Source of the DNA: Candidatus Aenigmatarchaeota archaeon
GTDB lineage: Archaea > Aenigmatarchaeota > Aenigmatarchaeia > CG10238-14 > SCSR01
DNA length: 64,000 bases
Assembly: GCA_018920185.1 (NCBI GenBank)
Contig: JAHLMT010000002.1
Location: forward strand, 1-64,000
Direction: 5' to 3'
The notes beneath the pieces were generated by a model. That model ran no database searches. It saw only the letters and a list, made by a program, of their open reading frames with translations, and was not told the DNA's origin. Positions 1 through 8,885 of this stretch are shown here, piece by piece (within the stretch, counting starts at the first letter, position 1; every line of letters starts with the position of its first letter). The translations under genes were made by a program, and so were the position numbers.

Positions 1-1788
1 CCGCTTGCTGTCGCCGTCAATGGTGTGCAAGTAATGAGAATGGAACAAAACAAAGATGTGACTGTAATGAGAGACCTTTTAGTAGCTCGCTATATAAACG
101 CAGGAAGTCCAGGTGCACACAATGCTCCTGCAATATCTATAGGGACACGAGGACTTTGGGGATATGGGACAGCAGGTTTAGGGTTTAGCACTAACAATAC
201 TGGGAGATGGGTTATGGACAACAGTGGACATTTTATGCCATATGCTGACAATGCTTATGATATTGGTTCTTCTTCTCTCCGCCCAAGGAATCTTTTGGTC
301 GCTGGCAACGTCGGCATCGGCATCGGGACAATGAGTCTACCAACAAGACTTTACGTCAAAACAACCGATTCAACAACTATTCCATTCCAAGTTGAAGGTG
401 TGGTTAATGGCTATAGAAAACCCATAACAATTGATAATACCCAAAATTCCAATACCTTAACAGATTATCAGGTTTTAGTTACTTTAGATACAGCAAGCTC
501 GATTACTGCTGGAAAGATGCGCTCTGATTGTGGTGACATAAGATTTACCGATTCTGATGGTTCGACCCAATTAAGCTATTGGTTAGAATCTGGTTGTAAT
601 ACTGCTTCGACAAAAATCTGGGTGAAAGTTCCTTCAATTCCTGCATCAAGCACAAAAACAATTTATGTTCATTATGGAAATCCTTCAGCTGAATCAGCAA
701 GCAACGGCGACAATACCTTTAAATTTTTCGACGATTTTCTCGGTAATAGCTTGGATACAACAAAATGGGTCGTGTATTCTAATGCAGGTGGAAATATTAC
801 CGTTTCTAACGGCATCGCAACATTGACATCTAATAGTTCTATCAACTCAAGTTATACAATTAGAAATACTTCACTCAACACTCCGTTCGAAGTTAGATGG
901 AAAGCCAGACCTTATTCTCAAGATGAAGGTTATTCTGCGTATGAATTTCAAGGGATAAAAAAGTCAGATGGTAGTTATAACACAGCTTATTACACTTGGT
1001 ATAATAACCGAAGGTCTATTGTTTATGGAAACGAAATCGACAACTCTGGACCAACTCCCTACGGAGCAATGAAAATTCATAAAATTACAAGTGTCGGGAG
1101 TACTGTAAGATATTATGTCGATGATGCGGAAGTTTCTAACTCTCCTCAAACAGGTTCTTATTCGTCATCATATGTTGAATTCTCGGTATTTCGAAGTGAT
1201 ATATCAGGAAATTCAAAACTTGAAGTCGATTGGGTGTTTGTTCGCAATTTTTCATCACCAGAGCCAACAACAAGCGTAGGATCAGAATCATCAGCACCCT
1301 ATCCAGCAACGTTCTTTTACATCCAAACTAATGGCAATATCGGCATCGGCACAACTACACCAAATGGCAAGCTTCACATAATAGGCAGCGGGTCACCAGA
1401 TTTAAACATATCAGAAGGAACAGCATGCAGCTATATAGATGCTGGAGCTACTAGTTTCACAGTCTGCTCGAGCAAAGACATCAAAGAAAACATAAAACTG
1501 TTTAAGGAAGATGATATGGGAAGAAATGTAGTCGCTTCAATATTGGATAGGATCTCATCGGTGCCTGTGTATAGATATGATTTCATTAACGGCAGTAGGG
1601 ACAACATAGGTCTGCTCGCAGAGGATTTCTATAAAGTGTTTGAGCGCGGAGATGGTAAGACAATAAAAGGCGATGAAGTGCAGATGGCATTGTGGCTGGC
1701 TGTGCAAGAGCTGATAAAAGAAAACAAGCAATTGAAATCTGAGCTCGAGAGGCTGGAAGCAAAAGTATTAAAGCTGGAATCGAAATGA
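1..1788 (+). CDS. Surface/tail-fibre-like protein, DUF2341 domain plus C-terminal peptidase S74-type chaperone domain (5' truncated by window edge)
   Basis: ORF stays open to base 1; YRKPITIDNTQNSNTLTDYQVLVTL...SYWLESG DUF2341-like block; GNIGIGTTTP motif; C-term SSKDIKENI...YRYDFINGSRDNIGLLAEDFYKVF S74-like followed by coiled coil. Confidence 0.75.
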   Translation, partial: PLAVAVNGVQVMRMEQNKDVTVMRDLLVARYINAGSPGAHNAPAISIGTRGLWGYGTAGLGFSTNNTGRWVMDNSGHFMPYADNAYDIGSSSLRPRNLLVAGNVGIGIGTMSLPTRLYVKTTDSTTIPFQVEGVVNGYRKPITIDNTQNSNTLTDYQVLVTLDTASSITAGKMRSDCGDIRFTDSDGSTQLSYWLESGCNTASTKIWVKVPSIPASSTKTIYVHYGNPSAESASNGDNTFKFFDDFLGNSLDTTKWVVYSNAGGNITVSNGIATLTSNSSINSSYTIRNTSLNTPFEVRWKARPYSQDEGYSAYEFQGIKKSDGSYNTAYYTWYNNRRSIVYGNEIDNSGPTPYGAMKIHKITSVGSTVRYYVDDAEVSNSPQTGSYSSSYVEFSVFRSDISGNSKLEVDWVFVRNFSSPEPTTSVGSESSAPYPATFFYIQTNGNIGIGTTTPNGKLHIIGSGSPDLNISEGTACSYIDAGATSFTVCSSKDIKENIKLFKEDDMGRNVVASILDRISSVPVYRYDFINGSRDNIGLLAEDFYKVFERGDGKTIKGDEVQMALWLAVQELIKENKQLKSELERLEAKVLKLESK

Positions 1789-1990
1789 TTATTTCAAACA
1801 AGTACGATTCCCAAATAATGTTCCATTTCCCTCCATTACCGAAATTTGCATTACTTAAGCGACGAATATGACCACGACCTTCAATTCCACGTGTGTAATA
1901 ATTCAAGGGTGAAAAATGTTTGTAAAAAAATATTCAAAAAGAAAGCATTAACAGTGCTATAGATTTAAACTAGCTTTCTCTACTATAATT

Positions 1991-2298
1991 ATGCTAAAAT
2001 TATACAAAAAAATACTTGGAGAATTCAGCAGTTTAGGTAAGAATTCAAAGATAATTTTATTCGGTTCTATAGCTAAAGGCAACTATAGATTAGATTCTGA
2101 TATAGATTTGGCCATTATCACAGATGATGCCAGAATTAAAAAAAATCAAGTGAAATAGCAGATAAAATACTTGTTAAATATGGAAAAGTCGTTTCTCTAA
2201 AATATTTTACTCCAAAAGAATTTTCAGAGAAAAAGAAACAAAAAAACCCTTTTATTATGGAAATATTAAAAGGCAGGGTGATTTATGGCGGGGGATGA
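1991..2298 (+). pseudogene. MNT-type minimal nucleotidyltransferase (antitoxin-like), interrupted by a frameshift in a poly-A run
   Basis: MLKLYKKILGEF...KIILFGSIAKGNYRLDSDIDLAIIT (GS-x-D-x-D motif) stops at 2158; downstream part ADKILVKYGKVVSLKYFTPKEFSEKK...KGRVIYGGG is in another frame. Confidence 0.7.
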
Positions 2299-2682
2299 AA
2301 TTAAAAAAATGATAAAAGAAGAAATTGAAATAGCAAAAAGAAGACTAAAGGCAGCCAAGTTTCTTTTAGAAAAGACATGGTAGAAGATGCAGTTAATAGA
2401 ATTTATTATGCTGTTTTTTACGCAGGTAAATCGATGCTAAATTCCTTGGGATATGATGCTAAAACTCACTCTGGATTAATTTCAGAATTTAGCTTAAGAA
2501 TAGTTAAAGAAGGACTGGCTGATAAAGAATTAGCAGTTACTTTAAGAAAAGCTTTTGAATTAAGAGAAAGTAGCGACTATCAAATTGGTGCAGTGATAGA
2601 GAAGGAAGAAGTCGTAAAATTAATTAAATCTGCCGAAGAATTTTTAAATCAAGCTAAAAAATTTGTTGAGAAAAGAATTTAG
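2285..2682 (+). pseudogene. HEPN domain protein (toxin-like), frameshifted near 2370
   Basis: MAGDEIKKMIKEEIEIAKRRLKAAKFLLEK then frame change to MVEDAVNRIYYAVFYAGKSML...ELRESSDYQIGAVI. Confidence 0.7.
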
Positions 2683-2881
2683 TTTTATACTACACAACAA
2701 TAGTCTTCTCTAGAATAGGCAAACCTAATCTATTATCATCGATAGAATTACAGCTGTAATGCAATAATTGTTCATGAATCAAAAAGATTATGGGAGTACG
2801 CGCCAGGCAATTATCTCCAATCAAAAAGATACCTTTTTAACTCCCTCCACCATAATCTAATTCAACAGGAGGTGCCAAAGA

Positions 2882-3082
2882 GTGAAAAAAATGGGAACTC
2901 TAGACTGGGTAGTGTTTGTCCTACTTGTAGTGGGTGCCCTTAACTTGGGTATAGTAGGACTTGCCAACATTGATGTGCTTAATGCAATCTTCGGTAGAGT
3001 GCCAGTCTTGCTTAGAATAATCCTAGTGTTAATAGGATTAGCTGGGTTGTGGAAGATATACAAAGTAATAATGAGTAAATGA
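2882..3082 (+). CDS. DUF378 family small membrane protein
   Basis: 66 aa, LDWVVFVLLVVGALNLGIVGL...; RBS-like aggaggtg upstream. Confidence 0.75.
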   Translation: MKKMGTLDWVVFVLLVVGALNLGIVGLANIDVLNAIFGRVPVLLRIILVLIGLAGLWKIYKVIMSK

Positions 3083-3117
3083 ATTTTACAAAATTTTTTT
3101 GTTTTTTTAATTTTTCC

Positions 3118-3585
3118 TTAAACATTCAACCCAAATTCTTTCCTCGCAACATCCCTTAAAATTCTAATCAAGTTTATCAAGCTGTTTCTTTTTATCGCCA
3201 CAGCTCCTACAGACTTGAACTTGCTAGAAGCTCTAATTAAATGATCGTGCTTGGTTTGATTAATTCTAACAAACTCCTCTTCTCCAGGATACTTTGGGCG
3301 AAAAATGTTTATCCAAAGAGTGTCTTGGTAACCTTGATCAATTTTTCCAACAAACTTACTTGGTCCAACAGAGTAATAGATTTTTGCAGGTCCCTTCTCA
3401 TCATAATTAACTTTCTTCTCTATCAGCATTCTTTCCAGTAGCTTAGTCACAGTATGTCTGTTTAAATTTAATTTTTTAGCAATATCATGAATAGTCATCC
3501 CTCTAACACTTTCATTTAGTGTATCAAGAATTCTCATCGCATTTTTTGTGTCGTATTCAATTTCTTTAGATGTTTTGAATTCCAT
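3118..3585 (-). CDS. HTH transcriptional regulator
   Basis: RGMTIHDIAKKLNLNRHTVTKLLERMLIEKKV helix-turn-helix. Confidence 0.7.
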   Translation of the reverse strand: MEFKTSKEIEYDTKNAMRILDTLNESVRGMTIHDIAKKLNLNRHTVTKLLERMLIEKKVNYDEKGPAKIYYSVGPSKFVGKIDQGYQDTLWINIFRPKYPGEEEFVRINQTKHDHLIRASSKFKSVGAVAIKRNSLINLIRILRDVARKEFGLNV

Positions 3586-3633
3586 TAAACTACCGAAACT
3601 TATATTATATTTAGAGTTTATAAAGCTTGCAGA

Positions 3634-3774
3634 TTAATGTCTATTAACTAAATAGAGTATGTTAGATATTTTGCTTGATTTGAATTGATAAATATTTTTA
3701 CTTCAAAACATGTGGGAAATGAACTTCCGATATCTTTAAATACTAATGACCTCCAACTAATAGATAGACATTAA
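3634..3774. promoter_or_regulatory. Divergent intergenic region with inverted 11-mer TTAATGTCTAT (3634-3644) / ATAGACATTAA (3764-3774)
   Basis: Exact reverse-complement copies next to the two divergent starts. Confidence 0.4.
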
Positions 3775-3797
3775 ATGCTAAAAGGAGGTTGATAAAA

Positions 3798-4526
3798 ATG
3801 TCTGTAGTGACAATTTACAAGTTCGATGGTTTGTCTAACTCACAGCAAGTTGCAAAATTACTTGATGGACAAAAAGTGAATGATAGTTGGTTCACTGCTT
3901 TTGTGAGTAAGTACAACAAAAATGAAGTTGTTGTGAATTATTGGGTATATGAAGATTTGGAAAACAGTATAAAGAAAATCTTAGACGAAAACGAAAGCAT
4001 GGAGATAGTTTCTTACCTTCAACAGAACGGCAAGACACGTGTGCTGAAAAGAATTTACTGCTACCTGAACACGATGATGAAGACCTTGGAGATTTACACA
4101 GGTTCAGAAGACAAAATAGATCAAATAGTTACAGCGATGGAAAAAATACTGAAAATAAAGTTAAGCAGAGTGGTTCTAAGTTCTGCAGAATTACAAAACA
4201 TCTATTTGCAACATTCAAATGAATTGAAACAAGTAATGTTCAAAAATGTTGAAGGATTATTCTACGAAATTCTGCGCGGAAAGCATCTTGAGAATAATGA
4301 GAAGTTTAAACAATATATGGAAAAATTTCCTGAAAGTTTACGTGTCATCAGTTTCCGCCCACGAATCAAGTTCCTTAATGGAAACAACAAATATCAAGTA
4401 ACTTTAAATGGCGATCGCGGAACTATGAAATTCTCTTCACCTAATGGAGAATTTGATTTCCGTCCAAGGATTGAAATAAGACAGCTTACTTTCTTGATTG
4501 CATCTACCCTTGGTTTTCTTGGATGA
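3798..4526 (+). CDS. Hypothetical protein, operon partner of PIN protein
   Basis: ORF with aggagg RBS near 3782; stop overlaps next gene start. Confidence 0.6.
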   Translation: MSVVTIYKFDGLSNSQQVAKLLDGQKVNDSWFTAFVSKYNKNEVVVNYWVYEDLENSIKKILDENESMEIVSYLQQNGKTRVLKRIYCYLNTMMKTLEIYTGSEDKIDQIVTAMEKILKIKLSRVVLSSAELQNIYLQHSNELKQVMFKNVEGLFYEILRGKHLENNEKFKQYMEKFPESLRVISFRPRIKFLNGNNKYQVTLNGDRGTMKFSSPNGEFDFRPRIEIRQLTFLIASTLGFLG

Positions 4527-4987
4527 TGGAGATGAAAGAAAGTAAATTTTTAACCTTGCCTGTACATCACATAGATACTAGTATAATTTTAGAAAAAGAA
4601 ACAACAGAAAATGGCAGGTATTGTAAAAAGTATATCAACATTGTAGGAACGAAGTATCGAGGTATTATATCACTTCCTGTCTTAAGTGAATTGTTTCTTA
4701 GCATATTAAGATTAGAAAATTTTAGTGAACAGTGGGACGTACTTGACTTAATAAAATCAATACTGAAAGAGAAAAAAATTGCAGTTTACTCTCCGTCAAA
4801 TACATTTGATATAGAAGCCAGAATAGCGAATTTGGACAAAAGAATACAACCACTAGACAGACTAATATTAGCATGTGCTAGTGAAAATAACGCATTGCTG
4901 GTTACTCTCGATTCTAACTTGTTGAACAATGACAAACTAGAAAATTTGTTAAATATTAAAATAAAACATCCGAAAGAGCTTATCTAG
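4523..4987 (+). CDS. PIN domain protein (VapC-like)
   Basis: HIDTSIILEKE...SLPVLSELFLS...LDRLILACASENNALLVTLDSNL: spaced acidic residues of PIN fold. Confidence 0.7.
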   Translation: MMEMKESKFLTLPVHHIDTSIILEKETTENGRYCKKYINIVGTKYRGIISLPVLSELFLSILRLENFSEQWDVLDLIKSILKEKKIAVYSPSNTFDIEARIANLDKRIQPLDRLILACASENNALLVTLDSNLLNNDKLENLLNIKIKHPKELI

Positions 4988-5106
4988 ATTTCTATAATAC
5001 CCGGTTTTATTTTCATCTTTTTTAGTTTGTCAAAAATACCTCTGCGTAAAACTCGCTGGTAAGCTTCTTCCAACTTGGGTTCGTCAAATTTCATACTTTC
5101 TTTCAT
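4984..5106 (-). CDS. Small hypothetical protein (40 aa)
   Basis: ATG ORF MKESMKFDEPKLEEAYQRVLRRGIFDKLKKMKIKPGIIEI. Confidence 0.3.
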   Translation of the reverse strand: MKESMKFDEPKLEEAYQRVLRRGIFDKLKKMKIKPGIIEI

Positions 5107-5141
5107 ACCAATCACTACTGTTTTTGCGATTTATAAATAAA

Positions 5142-5226
5142 TGGGTTCGAGCGGAATTGAACCGCTTTCTGTGCCTTGTAAGGGCACCGTTTATTAGTTG
5201 CTTCCTAACCGTTAGACTACGAACCC
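5142..5226 (-). tRNA. tRNA-Val(TAC) with ~13-nt noncanonical intron between D-arm and anticodon stem
   Basis: GGGTTCG/CGAACCC acceptor; GTGCC-CTTACAA-GGCAC anticodon arm; AGCGG-TTCAATT-CCGCT T-arm; removing AGCAACTAATAAA restores GTCT/GGAC D-stem. Confidence 0.85.
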
Positions 5227-5280
5227 GTATGATAAATAAAACTTTCTTATTTAAAAATATGGAAGTGACGAGTATTTCGT

Positions 5281-5766
5281 GAAGATAATAATTTATTCTA
5301 TTCCAACGATAAGCGGATTTATTGCAATGGAAAACGAGAAAGATTATAGTTTCATACCGACAAAAGCTTAGGAGTTCTATTTGGACGAAATCAAAAAGGT
5401 TGGCGTTCGTAATGGGAAGGCGGACGTACGAAGTAAGCCTAAGAACAAGTGCATTTCCTTATGATTGTTTGAATGTTGTAATGACCAAACGAAAATTAAG
5501 TGGAATGATAAAGTCGTATTTACTGATTTGAAGCCGAAGAAAGTTTTACAAATGTTGGAAAAGAAAGGTTTCGATAAAGTGATAGTCACTGTGAATATCT
5601 AAGTTCTAGTTTCATAAAGGAAAAGCTTGTTGACGAAATATGGATTGATTTGACGCCAAGAGTATTTACGAGCGATGTCAGATTGTTTGACGGTGAGTAT
5701 TTCGATGTGGGTCTTAAATTATTAAAAGTAAAGAGATTTGCAAAGAATGAAGTACACTTGAGGTAA
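5281..5766 (+). pseudogene. DHFR / RibD-C-like reductase pseudogene (several frameshifts/stops)
   Basis: Fragments in different frames: IIYSIPTISGFIAMENEKDYSFIPTKA..., EFYLDEIKKVGVRNGKADVRS, VVFTDLKPKKVLQMLEKKGFDKVIVTV, SFIKEKLVDEIWIDLTPRVFTSDVRLFDGEYFDVGLKLLKVKRFAKNEVHLR. Confidence 0.7.
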
Positions 5767-5843
5767 AGGTAATAAAATGAAATTGTCTGAAGCTATAAAT
5801 CTAGTCAAGTAATCGTACATAGAGGTAGGAATCAGAAAAATAT

Positions 5844-6164
5844 TTGCTAAGGGGCTTATTTGATACAGACGGGTGTTTTACCATTACGGATAATAACGGA
5901 ACACCATATATAAGAATAGAATTAAAGGCACAGCCTTCACCGATGAGGAACTCTTTAATAGATATTTTAAAAAGGAGAGGCTTTCAATTTGGTGTGTATG
6001 AAATTGAAAACAAAAATTCCAGAATTCAATTAAACGGCTTTTCACAATTCTATAAATGGATTAGAGAGGTCGGAACCAAAAATCCTAAGCAAATGAATAA
6101 AATTAAAGATTTTATAATAGCGGGAACTGGAAATTCCAGGGTCGAACCCTTTTTGAACCAGTGA
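5844..6164 (+). pseudogene. LAGLIDADG endonuclease-like fragment
   Basis: MLRGLFDTDGCFTITDNNGTPYIRIELK... G-L-F-D-T-D-G signature; N-terminus appears lost/out of frame; 3' end runs into tRNA-Met. Confidence 0.6.
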
Positions 6165-6254
6165 CCTCAAGGTTTCTCAAGGTCTATGAGCCTTGCGAGC
6201 ATTCTGTGTTTAACTCCAGGCATTGAGGTTCTTTCGAACTTGCTCTATCCCGCT
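6118..6254 (-). tRNA. Initiator tRNA-Met(CAT) with inferred four short introns (D-loop x2, anticodon loop, T-loop)
   Basis: 137 nt; AGCGGGA/TCCCGCT acceptor (A1:T72); removing 19+12+11+20 nt gives AGCGGGATAGAGCAGCCTGGAGTGCTCGCAAGGCTCATAACCTTGAGGTCACTGGTTCAAATCCAGTTCCCGCTA. Confidence 0.8.
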
Positions 6255-6289
6255 ATCTTCAATATTAGCATAAATTATTTAAATTTCTT

Positions 6290-6712
6290 ATGTATTTTAT
6301 GAAAATTCGACATGACGTTCAAGCTCTTATTTTCGACGAAGTCAATGGTGAGAAAAGAGTTTTCCTGATAAAATTCTACGATCCCGCAAAGAAGAGATAC
6401 ACGTGGAGGTTAGTTAAAGGCGGTGTGGAAGAAGGTGAGACGGAAGAGCAGGCATTAAAGCGGGAAATATATGAAGAAGTTGAGCTTAAGAACATAAAAA
6501 TACTTGGGAAGGTGTACAGTTACGAATTTGATTATAAAGATACTCATCATATTGTTTCGACATACCTGGTTAAAGGAGAGATTAACGAGAAACCGAAATT
6601 AAACTGGGACGGTGACAGGAAAATAGTTGAATACAAATGGTCTCCCTTGGATGAGGCTATTAAATTTCTTTTTTGGAAAAATGAAAAAGAAGCAGTTAAA
6701 CTTTTAAAATAA
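6290..6712 (+). CDS. NUDIX hydrolase
   Basis: GGVEEGETEEQALKREIYEEVEL Nudix box. Confidence 0.9.
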   Translation: MYFMKIRHDVQALIFDEVNGEKRVFLIKFYDPAKKRYTWRLVKGGVEEGETEEQALKREIYEEVELKNIKILGKVYSYEFDYKDTHHIVSTYLVKGEINEKPKLNWDGDRKIVEYKWSPLDEAIKFLFWKNEKEAVKLLK

Positions 6713-7751
6713 ACCGACTTCTGTTAAATTTTCTTTTTCCGATTTTTATCAGATTGATGCTTTCAAGATGATTCACATATTCTCTGAACATTCTTTTTGT
6801 CAATGGTGATTCAACATTTTTGGAATAAATATCGTAAATTTCATCGAACGTTAAAGTCTTCTTTTCATTATTGAGTATGTCCAAAATTAATTTTTCCACA
6901 TCGGTAATTTTTTCCTTTAAAATTCTAGGCTTGACTTCATCAACAGTTTTCAAAACTTTTTTCACATGTAGAACTTTCACTTTATCGCTTGTTTCCTTTT
7001 CAGCTAATCTACCAGCTTTCAATAGACATTCCAAACCAACTCTTACATCGCCACCTTTGTTTATCGCATGTGCAGATGCTAAAGCTACAACCCCTTCTTC
7101 AACAGAGTAAAATCCATATTCAACACGTTCTTGTAATATATCTCTCATCTCTTGTAATGTGTAAGGTTCGAATTCAATTTCTTCCAAGCTTAAGCTACTC
7201 ATTATTCGTGGTTCCAAATTAGCGAAAATATGTGGATTGTTGGAAATGAAAATTAGTCCGATAGGATTTTTCACATATTGATTTAATCTAAGCAAGTCGT
7301 ACAAAACTTTTTGGTCTTTATAAATTAATTGGTCAACTTCGTCTAAACAAACTATTAAAGCTTTTTTCGATTTCTCGAGAGCTTCTATTAAACGCAAGAT
7401 AACTTCATCTCTAGCCCAGCCTCTTCTTTGAACAAACATGCCAAAATCAGAAACTATTTTACTCAAAACAGCTAACGAAGTGTTAAAATCCCAACAATTC
7501 ATGTAAATAGTTTTAATTCCTGAATATTCTTCAAATTCTCTAAAAACAAATTTTGCTACAGCTGTTTTTCCTATTCCTGGAGAACCAAAGATAAATGTAT
7601 TTTGTGGTTTCCTCCCTTTACTTGCAGGTAACAAGTTATCGGCTAATTGTTTAATTTGGTTTTCCCTATGTGGAAGCATTTCTGGCAAATGTTCTGGAGA
7701 AAAGACTTCTTCATTTTTGAAAATTTTTGATTGGGATATGAATGTAACCAT
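6696..7751 (-). CDS. cdc6: Orc1/Cdc6 replication initiator AAA+ ATPase
   Basis: GSPGIGKTAVAKF Walker A; LDEVDQL Walker B; C-terminal winged helix. Confidence 0.9.
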   Translation of the reverse strand: MVTFISQSKIFKNEEVFSPEHLPEMLPHRENQIKQLADNLLPASKGRKPQNTFIFGSPGIGKTAVAKFVFREFEEYSGIKTIYMNCWDFNTSLAVLSKIVSDFGMFVQRRGWARDEVILRLIEALEKSKKALIVCLDEVDQLIYKDQKVLYDLLRLNQYVKNPIGLIFISNNPHIFANLEPRIMSSLSLEEIEFEPYTLQEMRDILQERVEYGFYSVEEGVVALASAHAINKGGDVRVGLECLLKAGRLAEKETSDKVKVLHVKKVLKTVDEVKPRILKEKITDVEKLILDILNNEKKTLTFDEIYDIYSKNVESPLTKRMFREYVNHLESINLIKIGKRKFNRSRFILKV

Positions 7752-7771
7752 ACAATTAATTTTTGTAAATA

Positions 7772-8155
7772 TTAAATAAGATTTTCCTCAACTATTGGGG
7801 GCACGTCAGGACCTATACGCTCATCTATAATACAATTTCCAGGCTGTAATCTGCGGATTGCGTATTCAATTCCTTCTCTTAGTTTTACACCACTGTAGCT
7901 AGAATGAATTATAGCAGATGCATATCTCCTCTCGGGCCAACTCTGAATAACAATTACAGATTCTCCTATATCAGCAACTGCATTTATACCCCCTCCAGGA
8001 TATTTTTTAATATGTGTACCAAAAACAGTAGCATTCGATTTTTCGCCAATTTTCCTAACTAATCTACGAAGTCCCTCAGCATTATTTAGCAATCTTATAT
8101 TTTGAATATCAAAAAGATATCCAACCAAAATATGTTCTTTATATTTGGTCATCAA
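7772..8155 (-). CDS. SpeD/AdoMet decarboxylase-like protein, divergent active site
   Basis: ATVFGTHIKKYPGGGINAVADIGESVIVIQSWPERRYASAIIHSS aligns by eye with ...[22 protein letters not shown] of SpeD. Confidence 0.65.
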   Translation of the reverse strand: MMTKYKEHILVGYLFDIQNIRLLNNAEGLRRLVRKIGEKSNATVFGTHIKKYPGGGINAVADIGESVIVIQSWPERRYASAIIHSSYSGVKLREGIEYAIRRLQPGNCIIDERIGPDVPPIVEENLI

Positions 8156-8177
8156 TACAAATTTTATATTTCAAAAT

Positions 8178-8885
8178 TTAAGATTTTAGTGTATAGTACA
8201 GTCTCCTGTTATTTTTCCCTTTATTCTCCAACTTCACAATTTCTATTTCTCCAATTTCTTTCAAACTTCTAACATGATTTCCGCCATCTGCCTGTCTATC
8301 TATACCAACAATCTCAACGATTCTCAATTCATCAACATCGGGCGGCGCAGCTTCCGCGAGTTTGATTATATCAGGAATTTTTAACGCTTCTTCCCTTTTC
8401 ATTATATACGACTTTACTTCCGCATTTTGCTTGATTAATTCATTTGCTTTGTTAACAATTTCGACAAACTTTTCTCTATCAAAAGTTTCCAAGTTGAAAT
8501 CTATTCTTGATTTATCTAAATCTAAATTACCACCTGTAATTAGAGCTCCAGTTTCACCGTTAATTAGAGCTGATAACAAGTGTGCTGCAGTATGCATTTT
8601 CATTAATCTATACCGTCTGTCCCAATCGATAATTCCTTTAACTTTATCACCGATTTTTAATCCTTCCCTATCAATTTTGTGGAAAATTCTTTCTCCTTCT
8701 TTTGAAACATCAATAACTTGAAACTCTTCACCGTTTGAAATCAACTTGCCAGTATCATTAGGCTCTCCTCCGCCAGTCGGATAAAAACAACTCTGGTCTA
8801 ATTCAATTAAATTACCATTGACGTTTGTAACAATTCCCTCAAATTCTTTTAAGTAAGAATCTTCCCAGTAGAGTTTCTTAGTCAT
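8178..8885 (-). CDS. alaX: Alanyl-tRNA editing protein AlaX
   Basis: FYPTGGGEPNDTG, HTAAHLLSALI, RQADGGNHVRSLKEIGEIEIVK. Confidence 0.88.
   Translation of the reverse strand: MTKKLYWEDSYLKEFEGIVTNVNGNLIELDQSCFYPTGGGEPNDTGKLISNGEEFQVIDVSKEGERIFHKIDREGLKIGDKVKGIIDWDRRYRLMKMHTAAHLLSALINGETGALITGGNLDLDKSRIDFNLETFDREKFVEIVNKANELIKQNAEVKSYIMKREEALKIPDIIKLAEAAPPDVDELRIVEIVGIDRQADGGNHVRSLKEIGEIEIVKLENKGKNNRRLYYTLKS

Noticed and set aside
1586-1906. Antisense 106-aa ORF
   Set aside because: Lies opposite the S74 domain of the larger coding ORF
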